Shown piece by piece: positions 30,061 through 40,300 of a DNA stretch of 64,000 nucleotides. A program made the position numbers and the translations under genes. The stretch lies in the NCBI GenBank assembly GCA_004431415.1, contig QPMI01000621.1, forward strand, positions 62,001-126,000. Direction: 5' to 3'. Below the pieces are notes generated by a model that saw nothing but the letters and a program-made list of their open reading frames with translations, did not search any database and was not told where the DNA came from. This stretch comes from Cyanophora paradoxa. Taxonomy: Eukaryota; Glaucocystophyceae; Cyanophorales; Cyanophoraceae. Within the stretch, counting starts at the first letter, position 1; each line of letters starts with the position of its first letter.

Positions 30061-33000
30061 CGAGTAGAAGCCTGGCAGCCGGTAGTAAAGTCAAGGCCCT
30101 GTCTAAGACGCTACTAAATGACTCGCATCCGTCGGGAAGCGAGCTAGAGAGGCACGGGCGGACTGGACATCGGCTCTCAAAATTGATCTCGGGAGAAACC
30201 CTTTCAGGGAGTTCTTCTCCCCTGCAGCTGCACCCGGGCGACCTGAGCTTCGAGTCAAATACTCTGCATGTACAGCTGAGAGCACTGGTATCGTCTCCGG
30301 ACGCTCATAGGTTCCACTTACTCATTAATATTATATTCTTTTATGGCGTGAAGAGACTCATGATCACTGAGTCATGTGCAAAGATCTAGAATTGCAAACT
30401 CGCCGCGCCGAGCTTAGGAGCACGATTGAGCCTGTAGGAACATCAGATTCGGATTCCCCGCCCTCAATTTGGGCGGGGTGCGAACTTGGGGTCAGTCGCG
30501 GGCCGGAACGACGCGACGGAGTCAGGTCAAGGGGGCTACTTGACACTGCCAACATGCGACCAAGGGGCCTAGTCGGCGAATATCACCAAGTAAAACATAT
30601 TATTTGACAAGTTACATCCGGGCGTGGAGACGCCTCCGGGGGTTCTTGAAGGTGCTGGATTTGATTCTGAGGTCGCCGGAGGCCCGGCGCTAGCTCGTAG
30701 CCCTCCGTGCATTATTTTGGAGGGCGAGTCGCCATAATTTTTGGCGGGCTGTTCAGGACCTTCCCGCGCGGCAGGGCGTGCGAGTAGAAGCCTGGCAGCC
30801 GGTAGTAAAGTCAAGGCTCTGTCTAAGACGCTACTGAATGACTCGCATCCGTCGGGAAGTGAGCTAGAGAGGCACGCGCGGACTGGACATCGGCTCTCAA
30901 AATTGATCTCGGGAGAAACCCTTTCAGGGAGTTCTTCTCCCCTGCAGCTGCACCCGGGCGACCTGAGCTTCGAGTCAAATACTCTGCATGTACAGCTGAG
31001 AGCACTGGTATCGTCTCCGGACGCTCATAGGTTCCACTTACTCATTATATTCTTTTATGGCGTGAAGAGACTCATGATCATGTGCAAAGAATTGCAAGCT
31101 CGCCGCGCCGAGCTTAGGAGCACGATTGAGCCTGTAGGAACATCAGATTCGGATTCCCCGCCCTCAATTTGGGCGGGGTGCGAACTTGGGGTCAGTCGCG
31201 GGCCGGAACGACGCGACGGAGTCAGGTCAAGGGGGCTACTTGACACTGCCAACATGCGACCAAGGGGCCTACTAGGCTAGTCGGCGAATATCACCAAGTA
31301 AAACATATTATTTGACAAGTTACATCCGGGCGTGGAGACGCCTCCGGGGGTTCTTGAAGGTGCTGGATTTGATTCTGAGGTCGCCGGAGGCCCGGCGCTA
31401 GCTCGTAGCCCTCCGTGCATTATTTTGGAGGGCGAGTCGCCATAATTTTTGGCGGGCTGTTCAGGACCTTCCCGCGCGGCAGGGCGTGCGAGTAGAAGCC
31501 TGGCAGCCGGTAGTAAAGTCAAGGCCCTGTCTAAGACGCTACTAAATGACTCGCATCCGTCGGGAAGTGAGCAAGAGAGGCACGCGCGGACTGGACATCG
31601 GCTCTCAAAATTGATCTCGGGAGAAACCCTTTCAGGGAGCTTCTTCTCCCCTGCAGCTGCACCCGGGCGACCTGAGCTTCGAGTCAAATACTCTGCATGT
31701 ACAGCTGAGAGCACTGGTATCGTCTCCGGACGCTCATAGGTTCCACTTACTCATTATATTCTTTTATGGCGTGAAGAGACTCATGATCATGTGCAAAGAA
31801 TTGCAAGCTCGCCGCGCCGAGCTTAGGAGCACGATTGAGCCTGTAGGAACATCAGATTCGGATTCCCCGCCCTCAATTTGGGCGGGGTGCGAACTTGGGG
31901 TCAGTCGCGGGCCGGAACGACGCGACGGAGTCAGGTCAAGGGGGCCCGGGGCTACTTGACACTGCCAACATGCGACCAAGGGGCCTAGTCGGCGAATATC
32001 ACCAAGTAAAACATCTTATTTGACAAGTTACATCCGGGCGTGGAGACGCCTCCGGGGGTTCTTGAAGGTGCTGGATTTGATTCTGAGGTCGCCGGAGGCC
32101 CGGCGCTAGCTCGTAGCCCTCCGTGCATTATTTTGGAGGGCGAGTCGCCATAATTTTTGGCGGGCTGTTCAGGACCTTCCCGCGCGGCAGGGCGTGCGAG
32201 TAGAAGCCTGGCAGCCGGTAGTAAAGTCAAGGCCCTGTCTAAGACGCTACTAAATGACTCGCATCCGTCGGGAAGCGAGCTAGAGAGGCACGGGCGGACT
32301 GGACATCGGCTCTCAAAATTGATCTCGGGAGAAACCCTTTCAGGGAGTTCTTCTCCCCTGCAGCTGCACCCGGGCGACCTGAGCTTCGAGTCAAATACTC
32401 TGCATGTACAGCTGAGAGCACTGGTATCGTCTCCGGACGCTCATAGGTTCCACTTACTCATTATATTCTTTTATGGCGTGAAGAGACTCATGATCATGTG
32501 CAAAGAATTGCAAGCTCGCCGCGCCGAGCTTAGGAGCACGATTGAGCCTGTAGGAACATCAGATTCGGATTCCCCGCCCTCAATTTGGGCGGGGTGCGAA
32601 CTTGGGGTCAGTCGCGGGCCGGAACGACGCGACGGAGTCAGGTCAAGGGGGCTACTTGACACTGCCAACATGCGACCAAGGGGCCTAGTCGGCGAATATC
32701 ACCAAGTAAAACATATTATTTGACAAGTTACATCCGGGCGTGGAGACGCCTCCGGGGGTTCTTGAAGGTGCTGGATTTGATTCTGAGGTCGCCGGAGGCC
32801 CGGCGCTAGCTCGTAGCCCTCCGTGCATTATTTTGGAGGGCGAGTCGCCATAATTTTTGGCGGGCTGTTCAGGACCTTCCCGCGCGGCAGCTGCAGGGCG
32901 TGCGAGTAGAAGCCTGGCAGCCGGTAGTAAAGTCGAGGCTCTGTCTAAGACGCTACTGAATGACTCGCATCCGTCGGGAAGTGAGCTAGAGAGGCACGCG

Positions 33001-33094
33001 CGGACTGGACATCGGCTCTCAAAATTGATCTCGGGAGAAACCCTTTCAGGGAGTTCTTCTCCCCTGCAGCTGCGCCCGCGCGACCTGAGCTTCG
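30061..33094 (+). repeat. Central tandem array, period about 706-720 bp
   Basis: CGAGTAGAAGCCTGGCAGCC recurs at 30061, 30781, 31489, 32197 and 32903: four full units and a fifth of about 190 bp. Units are nearly identical with small indels. A poly-C tract lies just before the array at about 30008-30027. Open frames repeat with the units and show no known motif. Confidence 0.88.
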
Positions 33095-33390
33095 CCGGAA
33101 ATGTTTCATGTAAAATACATTCGAAGTATAAACATCGCTGGCTCGGCGCCGCAGCCAACCGCGCCTCCCCCCGGCCCGCCGAGCCTCCGCTCCGGCTGGC
33201 GAGCCACGCTCGCCGCCTGCCGCGCCTCCGCCCGCCGTGCCTCCGGCCCGCCCGGCGAGCCGCGCCCGCCGCCCGCCGTGCCTCCGGCCCACCCGGCGAG
33301 CCGCGCGGCCGCCTGCTGCGCCTCCGCCCAGCCCGGCGAGCCGCGCGGCCGATCGCCGCGCCTCTGCCCCGCCTCGAAGTCGACTCGAAG

Positions 33391-36300
33391 CCGGCGGCTG
33401 TGACGGCGAGCCGCAGGGCGGTCGCCCCGCCCGCCGCGGCGTCGGAGCACCCCGCCCGCCCTTGCCGCCCTGGCCCCGCGCGCCCTGCCGCCCGGGGCGG
33501 GGCGGGGCGGGCGGGGCGGGGCGGGGCGGGGCGGGCTGGGACGCAGGCTGGGGAAGAGAAGAGAGGGGGAAGGGGGGGAGGGGCGGGGAAGGGGCAAGGG
33601 GGGAGGGGAGTGGAGGGAGCGGGCCGGGGGGAGCGAATGGCGAGGGAGGGCCGGCCCGGCGGGCGGCGACTGCCAGGAAGGGAGCGAGGGCGGCGACTAC
33701 CGCCGGCGCTTCGGCGCGGCGGCGAGGGCGGACGCGGGGCGCTTGCCGTTGTGCGGAGCGGCCGCAAGGGCGGGCGCGGGAGAGCGCTTGCCGTTGCGGG
33801 GCGCGGCGGGGGCGGGGCGCCTCCGCCCTGCCCGCGAGCCGTGCCCGCCGCCCCGCCCGGCGAGCCGCGACCGCCGCCCGCGGCGCCTCCGCCCTGCCCG
33901 GCAAGCCGCGCCCGCCGCCGCCCGGCACGTCCGGCATCCTGTGTGGCCCTTGCGCTCCGTCAGCGACACGCACGCGTGCAGCCGGCTCAAAAAGCCTCTG
34001 TGTGCTCACCTAGCCCGCCGCCGCAGCCCGCCGCGCCTCCGGCCCGCCAGCCGAGCCGCACCGCCGCCCGCCGCGTCTCCAGCCCGCCCTGCGAGCCATG
34101 CGGCCGCCCGCCGTGCCTCCGCCCCGCCCCCGAGCCGTGCCGCCGCCCGGCGAGCCGCACCGCTGCGCGCCTCGCCTCCGCCCGCCTTCCTCCGCTCTGC
34201 GAAACGCGGCGCCGCAGGAAGCGCCTCCGCCCTATCCTGGAAGTCAGGCGGCTGTCCGCCGCGCCTCCGGATCCGCCCCGCCCGCGAGCGGCGTCGCCAC
34301 CCGCCGCACCCCAGCCCCTGGGCTTCCCGTGGCGTCTTCCGGTATCATGTGTTACCGGTGCGCCCCGTCAGCAACGCGTGCGCGCCCAGTCAGCTACGCG
34401 TGCGCGCGCAGCCGGCTCACCCAGGCAGTGTAGTAGAAGCACTCCCAAACTGCGACGATCCGAGGCGGGCTCACCCGTCCCGGCGGTCTGAGCCTCGTCA
34501 GCCATGCGCTCACGTGTCGCTGGCCCAACGCTGTGCTTGGCAGGCGCACCCGAGGCGACCGCCGATTGGGAGGCTGCGTCGGTCCGCGCGCTCACGCAGC
34601 ACCCGGCCTGTCCAGAGTCAGAGAGGCACCGAGTGAGCATCTTAAAGGGACGCGCTATGCACCGAAACATGCGAGAGAGCTCCGCCGGCGACCAGAATTC
34701 TTCGAACCCCATCCGCGGCCAGCGTGCAGCTCAACCGCTCGAACCGACCGCGGGGCTGTCTGGTAGAGATACTGCGATGTAAGTGAGCTGACATGCACGC
34801 AAAGAACCCGGCCAGCACGGCAAAGTCGCCCGGCGCGGGGTTGCGGGCCGCGTCGATCTAGCTGTGATCGGCGCGGCGCAGGGACGACGCCACGGGGGGA
34901 GCTGGACCCGTAGTTACAAGCTCGCGTGCTTGTAGCTGCCGCGCGCTGCGTGCTGCGAGCACCCGCGAAGTTGCCGCAGCGGGCGGCGCTGCGGCACCTG
35001 CGCCTGGGGGAAGCAAGGGCCGCCAAAGAGCCGGTAGCGAGCCTTTCGGTCGGCCTCGAAAATCTATACAACGGCGCGGCTGCCGCGGCGGCCCTGCCGC
35101 TGTGGGCCTCGCAAGGGCTTTTTTCCTTACAGTCGTGTACCCCAAACTTGCTGCCTTCAAGTGCCTTGCTGCCAGCAGCTGCAGCCTCGAAGGAAGGCTG
35201 CCGCGCGGACGCGCTTCACTCTCACAGCGGCTCGGTTTGTTGGCTCCTCCGCGGTCTCGCAGCGCTGCCCGCGTCTGATGCCGCTTTTCAAACCAGGTCG
35301 AACGGACTTGCTGCCGCCGCAGCGAACATCTTCGGCTTCCAGCGCGAACGATGCTCGAAGGTACTGTCTTGTATCCTCTCGCGCCTTTCGCCCAGCCTGC
35401 CGCCTGCCTGATTTCAAAAGCAGAGCCTTGCTTCAGAGCAGCTGGCGCCCGGTTGCGGCCGCGAACGCTCACGAACGCATCGCTGTCGACCTCCTTGTTG
35501 CCTTTGCTGTCCATTCGTCCCGCGGCTGTCGCCGGTGAGTGTTCTGCTGCTGAGAGGGACGCGCAGAACGTAGGCGGCGGCTGTGGAGGCGAAGCAAGGT
35601 GCTTCTCGTTTCCTCTCCTTTAATTCAATCCCTCACTCCGCTGGCGGGCCAGGGAGCGGGCGTGACTGGTGCCCGCGAGCAGCACACCACCGCCCAGTTC
35701 GCTTGGCGACTTCGTCCGCAGGTCAGGTGCTCGCTCTTGCCTCCGCTGCTCGCCCTTTGATCTTGTTGTAACGCCAGCTGCGTGCGCAGCGCAGCTCGTG
35801 CCGCTCTCCGGACGTGTGGCGGCTGCTGGGATCGGCCTCGAGAGTTCATGCTTGCGGCCGCTCGGGCGCAGGTGCGGTCGTTTGCCGGCGCGCATTCTTC
35901 TTTTCTTTCGATTGACTCTCCGAGCGCAGCGAGCGCTTCGCCCTCGCCCTCGTGGTCGTGGTCGCGGGCTGCCGGCCGCCTCGGAGTTCATGTTTGCAGC
36001 CGCTCGGGCGCAGGTGCGGTCGTTCGCTGGCGCGCATTCTTCTTTTCTTTCGGTTGACTCTCCTAGCGCAGCGAGCGCTTCACCCTCGCCCTCGCGGTCG
36101 TGGTCGCGGTCTGCCCGGCGCCCTCAGAGAGAGAGAGCCGCTCTCCTAGCCGAGGTGCACGGAGGCCCGTTCGTTTCTACCTCGATTCGAGCGCTCGCTA
36201 ACCGCGATGCGCACAGCGCAGCGGGCCCGGCGAGGTGCCGCACGACCTGCTGTGCGCACGGGCCGCATCGCTTCACGCCTTCCCCTTCCACGTGAATTGC

Positions 36301-36986
36301 TAGTCGACGTCGTTGCTACGTCGCATCGCCCGGGGCCCTGTGCTTGCTGGGCCGCATGCACAGTTGTGTGATAGCCGCCGGTAGGCCGTGTAGAAGATCC
36401 GCAGGCAGAGAATTTCGATTTCATTTACCGGGAACCGCTAGCTACGTACACGTACGCGTGGCCGCACTGGCCGGGCGCTGGCCGCAGTTGCCGGGCGCGG
36501 CCGCGGGGCTAGTGTGGTACTAGTAGACCGTGGGCGCTAGCGGCGCCCACGGCGGGCCACCGTCCACTTGCAAGATCGAGATCTATAGCTAGATAATATA
36601 TTCGGACGGCGGCGAGCTGCATTTCGATTTCATTTTTAATTACCGGGATAATTCTGCAACAGTTTTAAATCTGACCCAACTCTAGCTATTGCTTGCCCGA
36701 TTCTTGCCAAAACTTTTGACGCGTCAATAGTATTGACGCTGCAATAGTATTGACCAAAGTTTCGTCAAAAACTATTGACGCGTCAATAGTATTGACGCTG
36801 CAATAGTATTGACCGAACTCTTGCCCGATTCTTGCCAAAACTTTTGACGCGTCAATAGTATTGACGCTGCAATAGTATTGACCAAAGTTTTGTCAAGAAC
36901 TTTTGACGCGTCAATAGTATTGACGCTGCAATAGTATTGACCCAACTATTGGCAGAAATCGTCAAATGTCAAAAAGTGCAGTTATA
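33391..36986 (-). repeat. Right arm of the 3.6-kb inverted repeat
   Basis: Mirror of the left arm. Its outer end carries the matching subterminal array at about 36675-36946. Confidence 0.8.
36675..36946 (-). repeat. Right subterminal tandem repeats
   Basis: Inverted counterpart of 26303-26574, with the same units and alternating spacers. Confidence 0.8.
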
Positions 36987-36991
36987 CAACA

Positions 36992-36997
36992 CACCCC
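36992..36997. repeat. Target-site duplication of element 1, right copy (CACCCC)
   Basis: The first C is also the last base of CAACAC; bases 36993-36997 complete CACCCC. Host frame continues at 36998. Confidence 0.8.
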
Positions 36998-37650
36998 GTC
37001 GGCGCCCGCGCCGGCGCAGGCCGCCGCGCAGACAGCCGCGCCGCCGGCGGCGCCGCAGCAGGCGCAGCCCCGACGCAACGCAGGCCAGGCTGTCGGCCGC
37101 GGCGGCCGCGGTCAGGGTCACCAGCGGGGCGGCCGGCACCGCGGTCGCGACGGCCGAGGTCACCGCGACCGTGGCGACCGCGGCGGTGGCCAGGCGCAGC
37201 CAGCACAAACCCCGGCCGACCCGGACGACCCGTTCGGGCTGGATACGTTCCTCGCGCGGCAGCAGGGGTATGACCCCAAGACCATGCGTGTCACCATCTC
37301 GGACGGAAAGGTGAAGGTCGAGCGGATCGCCGAGAGCGCTCCGCCAGACCAAGCCCCGCCGGCCGAGACTCCCTCCCGGACCTTGATGCCGCCGCCCAGC
37401 TCAAGCCGCCAGGCCGAGCGCCGCTCGCGCACACCCGAGCCGCGCCGAGCTCCGTCCAGTCGCCGCTCTCGCACCCCAGACAGGCGCGAGACGCGGGGCC
37501 CCTCCATGCGCCGCGAGCGCTCCCCGGAGCCCCGCCGGCAGTCCCGGGCGCCGCCGCCGTCCCGCCGTTCGTTGGAACGCCGCGATCGCGAGGATTCCCG
37601 ACGCCCTTCGCCAGACCGCCGGGACCGCGAGGCCTCCCGCCGCCGTCCCC
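36998..37650 (+). pseudogene. Retroelement Gag, continued: Pro/Ala- and Arg/Ser-rich region
   Basis: This continues the frame of 7-3341. It contains an Ala/Pro/Gln-rich part, a Gly/Arg/His-rich part (RGGRGQGHQRGGR) and then SR-type repeats (RSRTPEPRR, RSRTPDRR, RERSPEPRR) that suggest nucleic-acid binding. At about 37635-37655 the SR-like character moves to the -1 frame (PSPDHRDRSPP and following), while the original frame runs to a stop at 38123 with loss of that character. Either a mutation or a -1 frameshift separates the two; I see no canonical slippery heptamer here. Confidence 0.6.
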
Positions 37651-40300
37651 GGACCACCGTGATCGCTCGCCGCCGCGCCGCGAGCGCAGCCCGCCGAGCC
37701 GACGGTCCACGGCTCGCGACACTCGCGACAAGCGGAGTCCTCGCCGAGGCTCGCGGGACCGCCGCCGGAGTCGAACACCGTCCCGCTCTAGCTCCCGCTC
37801 GTGCTTGCGCGATCGGAGCCCGAGCCGGAGCCCCCGCCATGACGATAAGCGGCGCAAGGGCTCGAAGAGGGGCTCGCGCGACCGCACCTCGCCGCGAGAC
37901 CGCCGCAGCCCCCGCAGCAGCCAGTCCTCTCGCCGCCCGCCGGACCCGCCGCGCGGTGCCGTCGACGCTGCGTACAAGCGGCACGAAAACGACGCCCGCC
38001 TGCGAGGCTGCCCGCCCACACTGCGCGAGCTCTTCGACATGGTCTGGAAGGCGCAGTACGCTGAGATGCCGGACTCGCTCTCGGCGTCCGCGCGAGCTGA
38101 GCAGGCCACCGCGCTGGTCCTGATCAAGCTCCAGAACCAGATGGATGCTCAGTCCGCGTCGTCCTCGGCCCGCGCTACCGCGCCGCCACCGGGCGGACGG
38201 CCGCCGACGGGCGGACGCGACGAGCACCAGCGGCCCTTTCTAGAGGGGCCTGAGGGGCAGAGCGAGGCCGGTCCGCAGTCGGCGGCGCCGTCCGAGCCTG
38301 CGGAGGGTCGCGCCTCCATCTCTCAGGCCCAGCAGCGGTCCAAGCGTGCGAGCCAGGCCGAGCCGCCGCGCGCCGACCCGTCGACGCCGGAGCAGCCGCG
38401 CGCCTCAGTGGCCGCGCCGCGCGCCTCCGCCGCCACGACTTTCAACCCCACGGCTGACGTCCCAGCTGTGGGCCTCCTGCAGTTCGTGCGCGAGTGCTCG
38501 AGCTGCCGCGACGTGAAAATCCGAGGCCAAGGGGTCACGGAATTGGGGCTTTGGCTTCAAACAGTCGAGCGCCAGATCCGTACCGCCGCTAGCCACGCCG
38601 AGACGCGCGCCAAGCCCGGCGGCGTCCAGAAAGTCTCAGACGCGGACTTTGCTCAGGCCAGGCAGACCGCCCGGCGAGCCCTGGAAGACATCTGCCGCGC
38701 CCTCCGGGCCGGCATCGATATGCAGATCAGCCTCTCCCAGGGGGAGACGGGCATGATGATCGCGCTCCTTCCAGACGGGCCCCGCGCCGATCTCGAAGCC
38801 CTGCGGGCCACGCTCGATCGCACCAAAGACTGGCGCGCCCTGCTTGAGCGCGAGCGCCAGCACGAGGCTCGCGTGGCGATGCAGGCTGAAGCGAAGGCCC
38901 ACCCAAAGCCCTTCTTCGCGGTATACACTGTCACAGAGGCGCCGGCGCCCCGTGGGCAAGAAGCCCGCGAGCCCCGCGACCTCCCCGCCCACCTGCACAC
39001 GCCGGCGTCGGTCCGGGCTGCTGTGCCAGTACCGGCCGACGAGAAGTACATCTCGATCCGCCGCGTCCAGACGGTCGCCCACGAGCCGCCCGCTCAGACA
39101 ATCGCGCCACCGGCGCCAGCCGCGCCGCCCGCCCCGGCCCCACCAAAGAGCCGCGAGCCTGCGCCGGCCTGGGCCCGCCGCCTGCTGCACAAGCTCGGGC
39201 CGCGCTCGACCGTGCTGGTCTTCAACTGGCTGTCGAACCCCGCGCAAATGCTGCAGGTCGATCCAAAGACCCTGGAGCCCGCCTTACGCGCGGTGCATCA
39301 GGCGATCATGGACCGCTACGGCATCTCGATGCGCAAAACGGGCTACAAGGCCCCGCCACGGCCGACTCGCGCGTGGTTCTCGGGTTCAGCGCCGACAGCG
39401 GCGTTCGCCCCGCAGAACGCGCTCGAGGCCGCCGCAATCATTTACCCCGAGGGCCTGACCTCCGACGAGGAAGCTCTCATGCCCGCGGGCCATGCCCTGG
39501 GCTCCAAAAACCGCCCGTCCCTCGCCGTGCCCCGCCCGGCAGAGGAGACGCCGCTGGGAACGCGCGCCGGCTATGACCCGCCCAGCGACGAGTTGCTCTA
39601 CGCCAACCGCCACGGCCCGGGCCCGCGCAAGCGGACCAAGCCCTCGCCGTTGGCCGACCAGGCAGAGCAGCGCCGAGTCGCCGAGCGAGCCGCGGCTTGC
39701 CAGTCCCGGCCCCCATCCCCACCCGCGAGCGCGCCAGACCTGTCGGGTCCACCCGCGCCGCCGGAACCAGAATTCCACGTCCGCCGCGCCCGACCTAGCT
39801 TCCCGCGCGACCGGGCCCTGGAATTCTTCCGGCCAAAGACACTGCACATTCACGGCAGCATTGCTATGCGCCTGCCGAACGGCCGCTCCGGCGCTGAACG
39901 GCCCGCTCGCATTGTTGTCGACACGGGCGCCCAGGGAACTGTAGTTCCCCAGGAAGTCCTCGACCGCCTGCCGCCCGACGAAGTCAATTACGTCGAGGGC
40001 CACACGATAGTCCGCGGTTTCATGGACCGGGACAAAATTCGTTGTCGCCGCGCCGACGTAGTCTTCGTTCTGGGCTCGCTCCGCTTCTGCCGCCGCGTCT
40101 TCGTCGTCCCGCGCGGCGCCATGGGCGTTGAGCCGGACATTCTGCTCGGCCTGGACGCGATCCAGGCCGTCCACGGCCAGATCGACACGACGCTGTCCGG
40201 GTGGTGCCTCCGGGCCCGTGACCACCTGCACCGCGAAGTCGTCGTCCCTTTTCGGCTCCGGACCAGCTTGGGATCCTGGTCCGAGTCCTGGGACCAGTAA
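37650..40300 (+). CDS. Retroelement Gag C-terminus and aspartic protease
   Basis: The frame is open from at least 37640 and has its first usable start (TTG) at 37805. It begins with SR/RD-rich repeats, passes through a helical Gag-like region (about genomic 38000-38900) and a Pro-rich linker, and ends in a retropepsin domain: VVDTGAQGTVVP with catalytic Asp near genomic 39920, and ILLGLDAI as the flap-end motif at about 40139. Retropepsins act as dimers to cut the polyprotein. The stop at 40298-40300 overlaps the next frame, where RT follows. The domain order is that of Ty3/Gypsy elements. Confidence 0.75.
40246..40252 (+). other. Candidate -1 ribosomal frameshift site between protease and RT
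   Basis: C CCT TTT in the protease frame fits the X_XXY_YYZ slippery pattern. After a 7-nt spacer a stem can form between GGACCAG (40260-40266) and CTGGTCC (40276-40282); another GGACCAG (40291-40297) can pair with the same strand. The protease frame stops at 40300 and the RT frame (-1) is open across the site. All parts of a -1 frameshift signal are present; use is not shown. Confidence 0.55.

Larger units (their letters stand above)
26258..36986. mobile_element. Giant palindromic (foldback-like) DNA transposon, 10.7 kb
   Basis: The ends are exact inverted repeats (TATAACTGCACTTTTTGACA and its complement) with a 6-bp TSD. The element has AT-rich ends with subterminal repeats, GC-rich inverted arms of about 3.6 kb (to about 29926 on the left, from about 33391 on the right; matched positions sum to about 63317), and a centre of GC-rich repeats plus four to five tandem units of about 710 bp. 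The arms differ at 26640-26880 versus 36430-36600. Long open frames occur on both strands but are Arg/Pro/Ala-rich, mirrored and without motifs, as expected of GC-rich DNA. I see no transposase, so it is probably non-autonomous. Confidence 0.8.

Noticed and set aside
26600-36430. Many long open frames on both strands, some over 500 codons
   Set aside because: They are Arg/Pro/Ala/Gly-rich, mirrored by the inverted arms or repeated with the tandem units, and show no motif. High GC content alone produces such frames.
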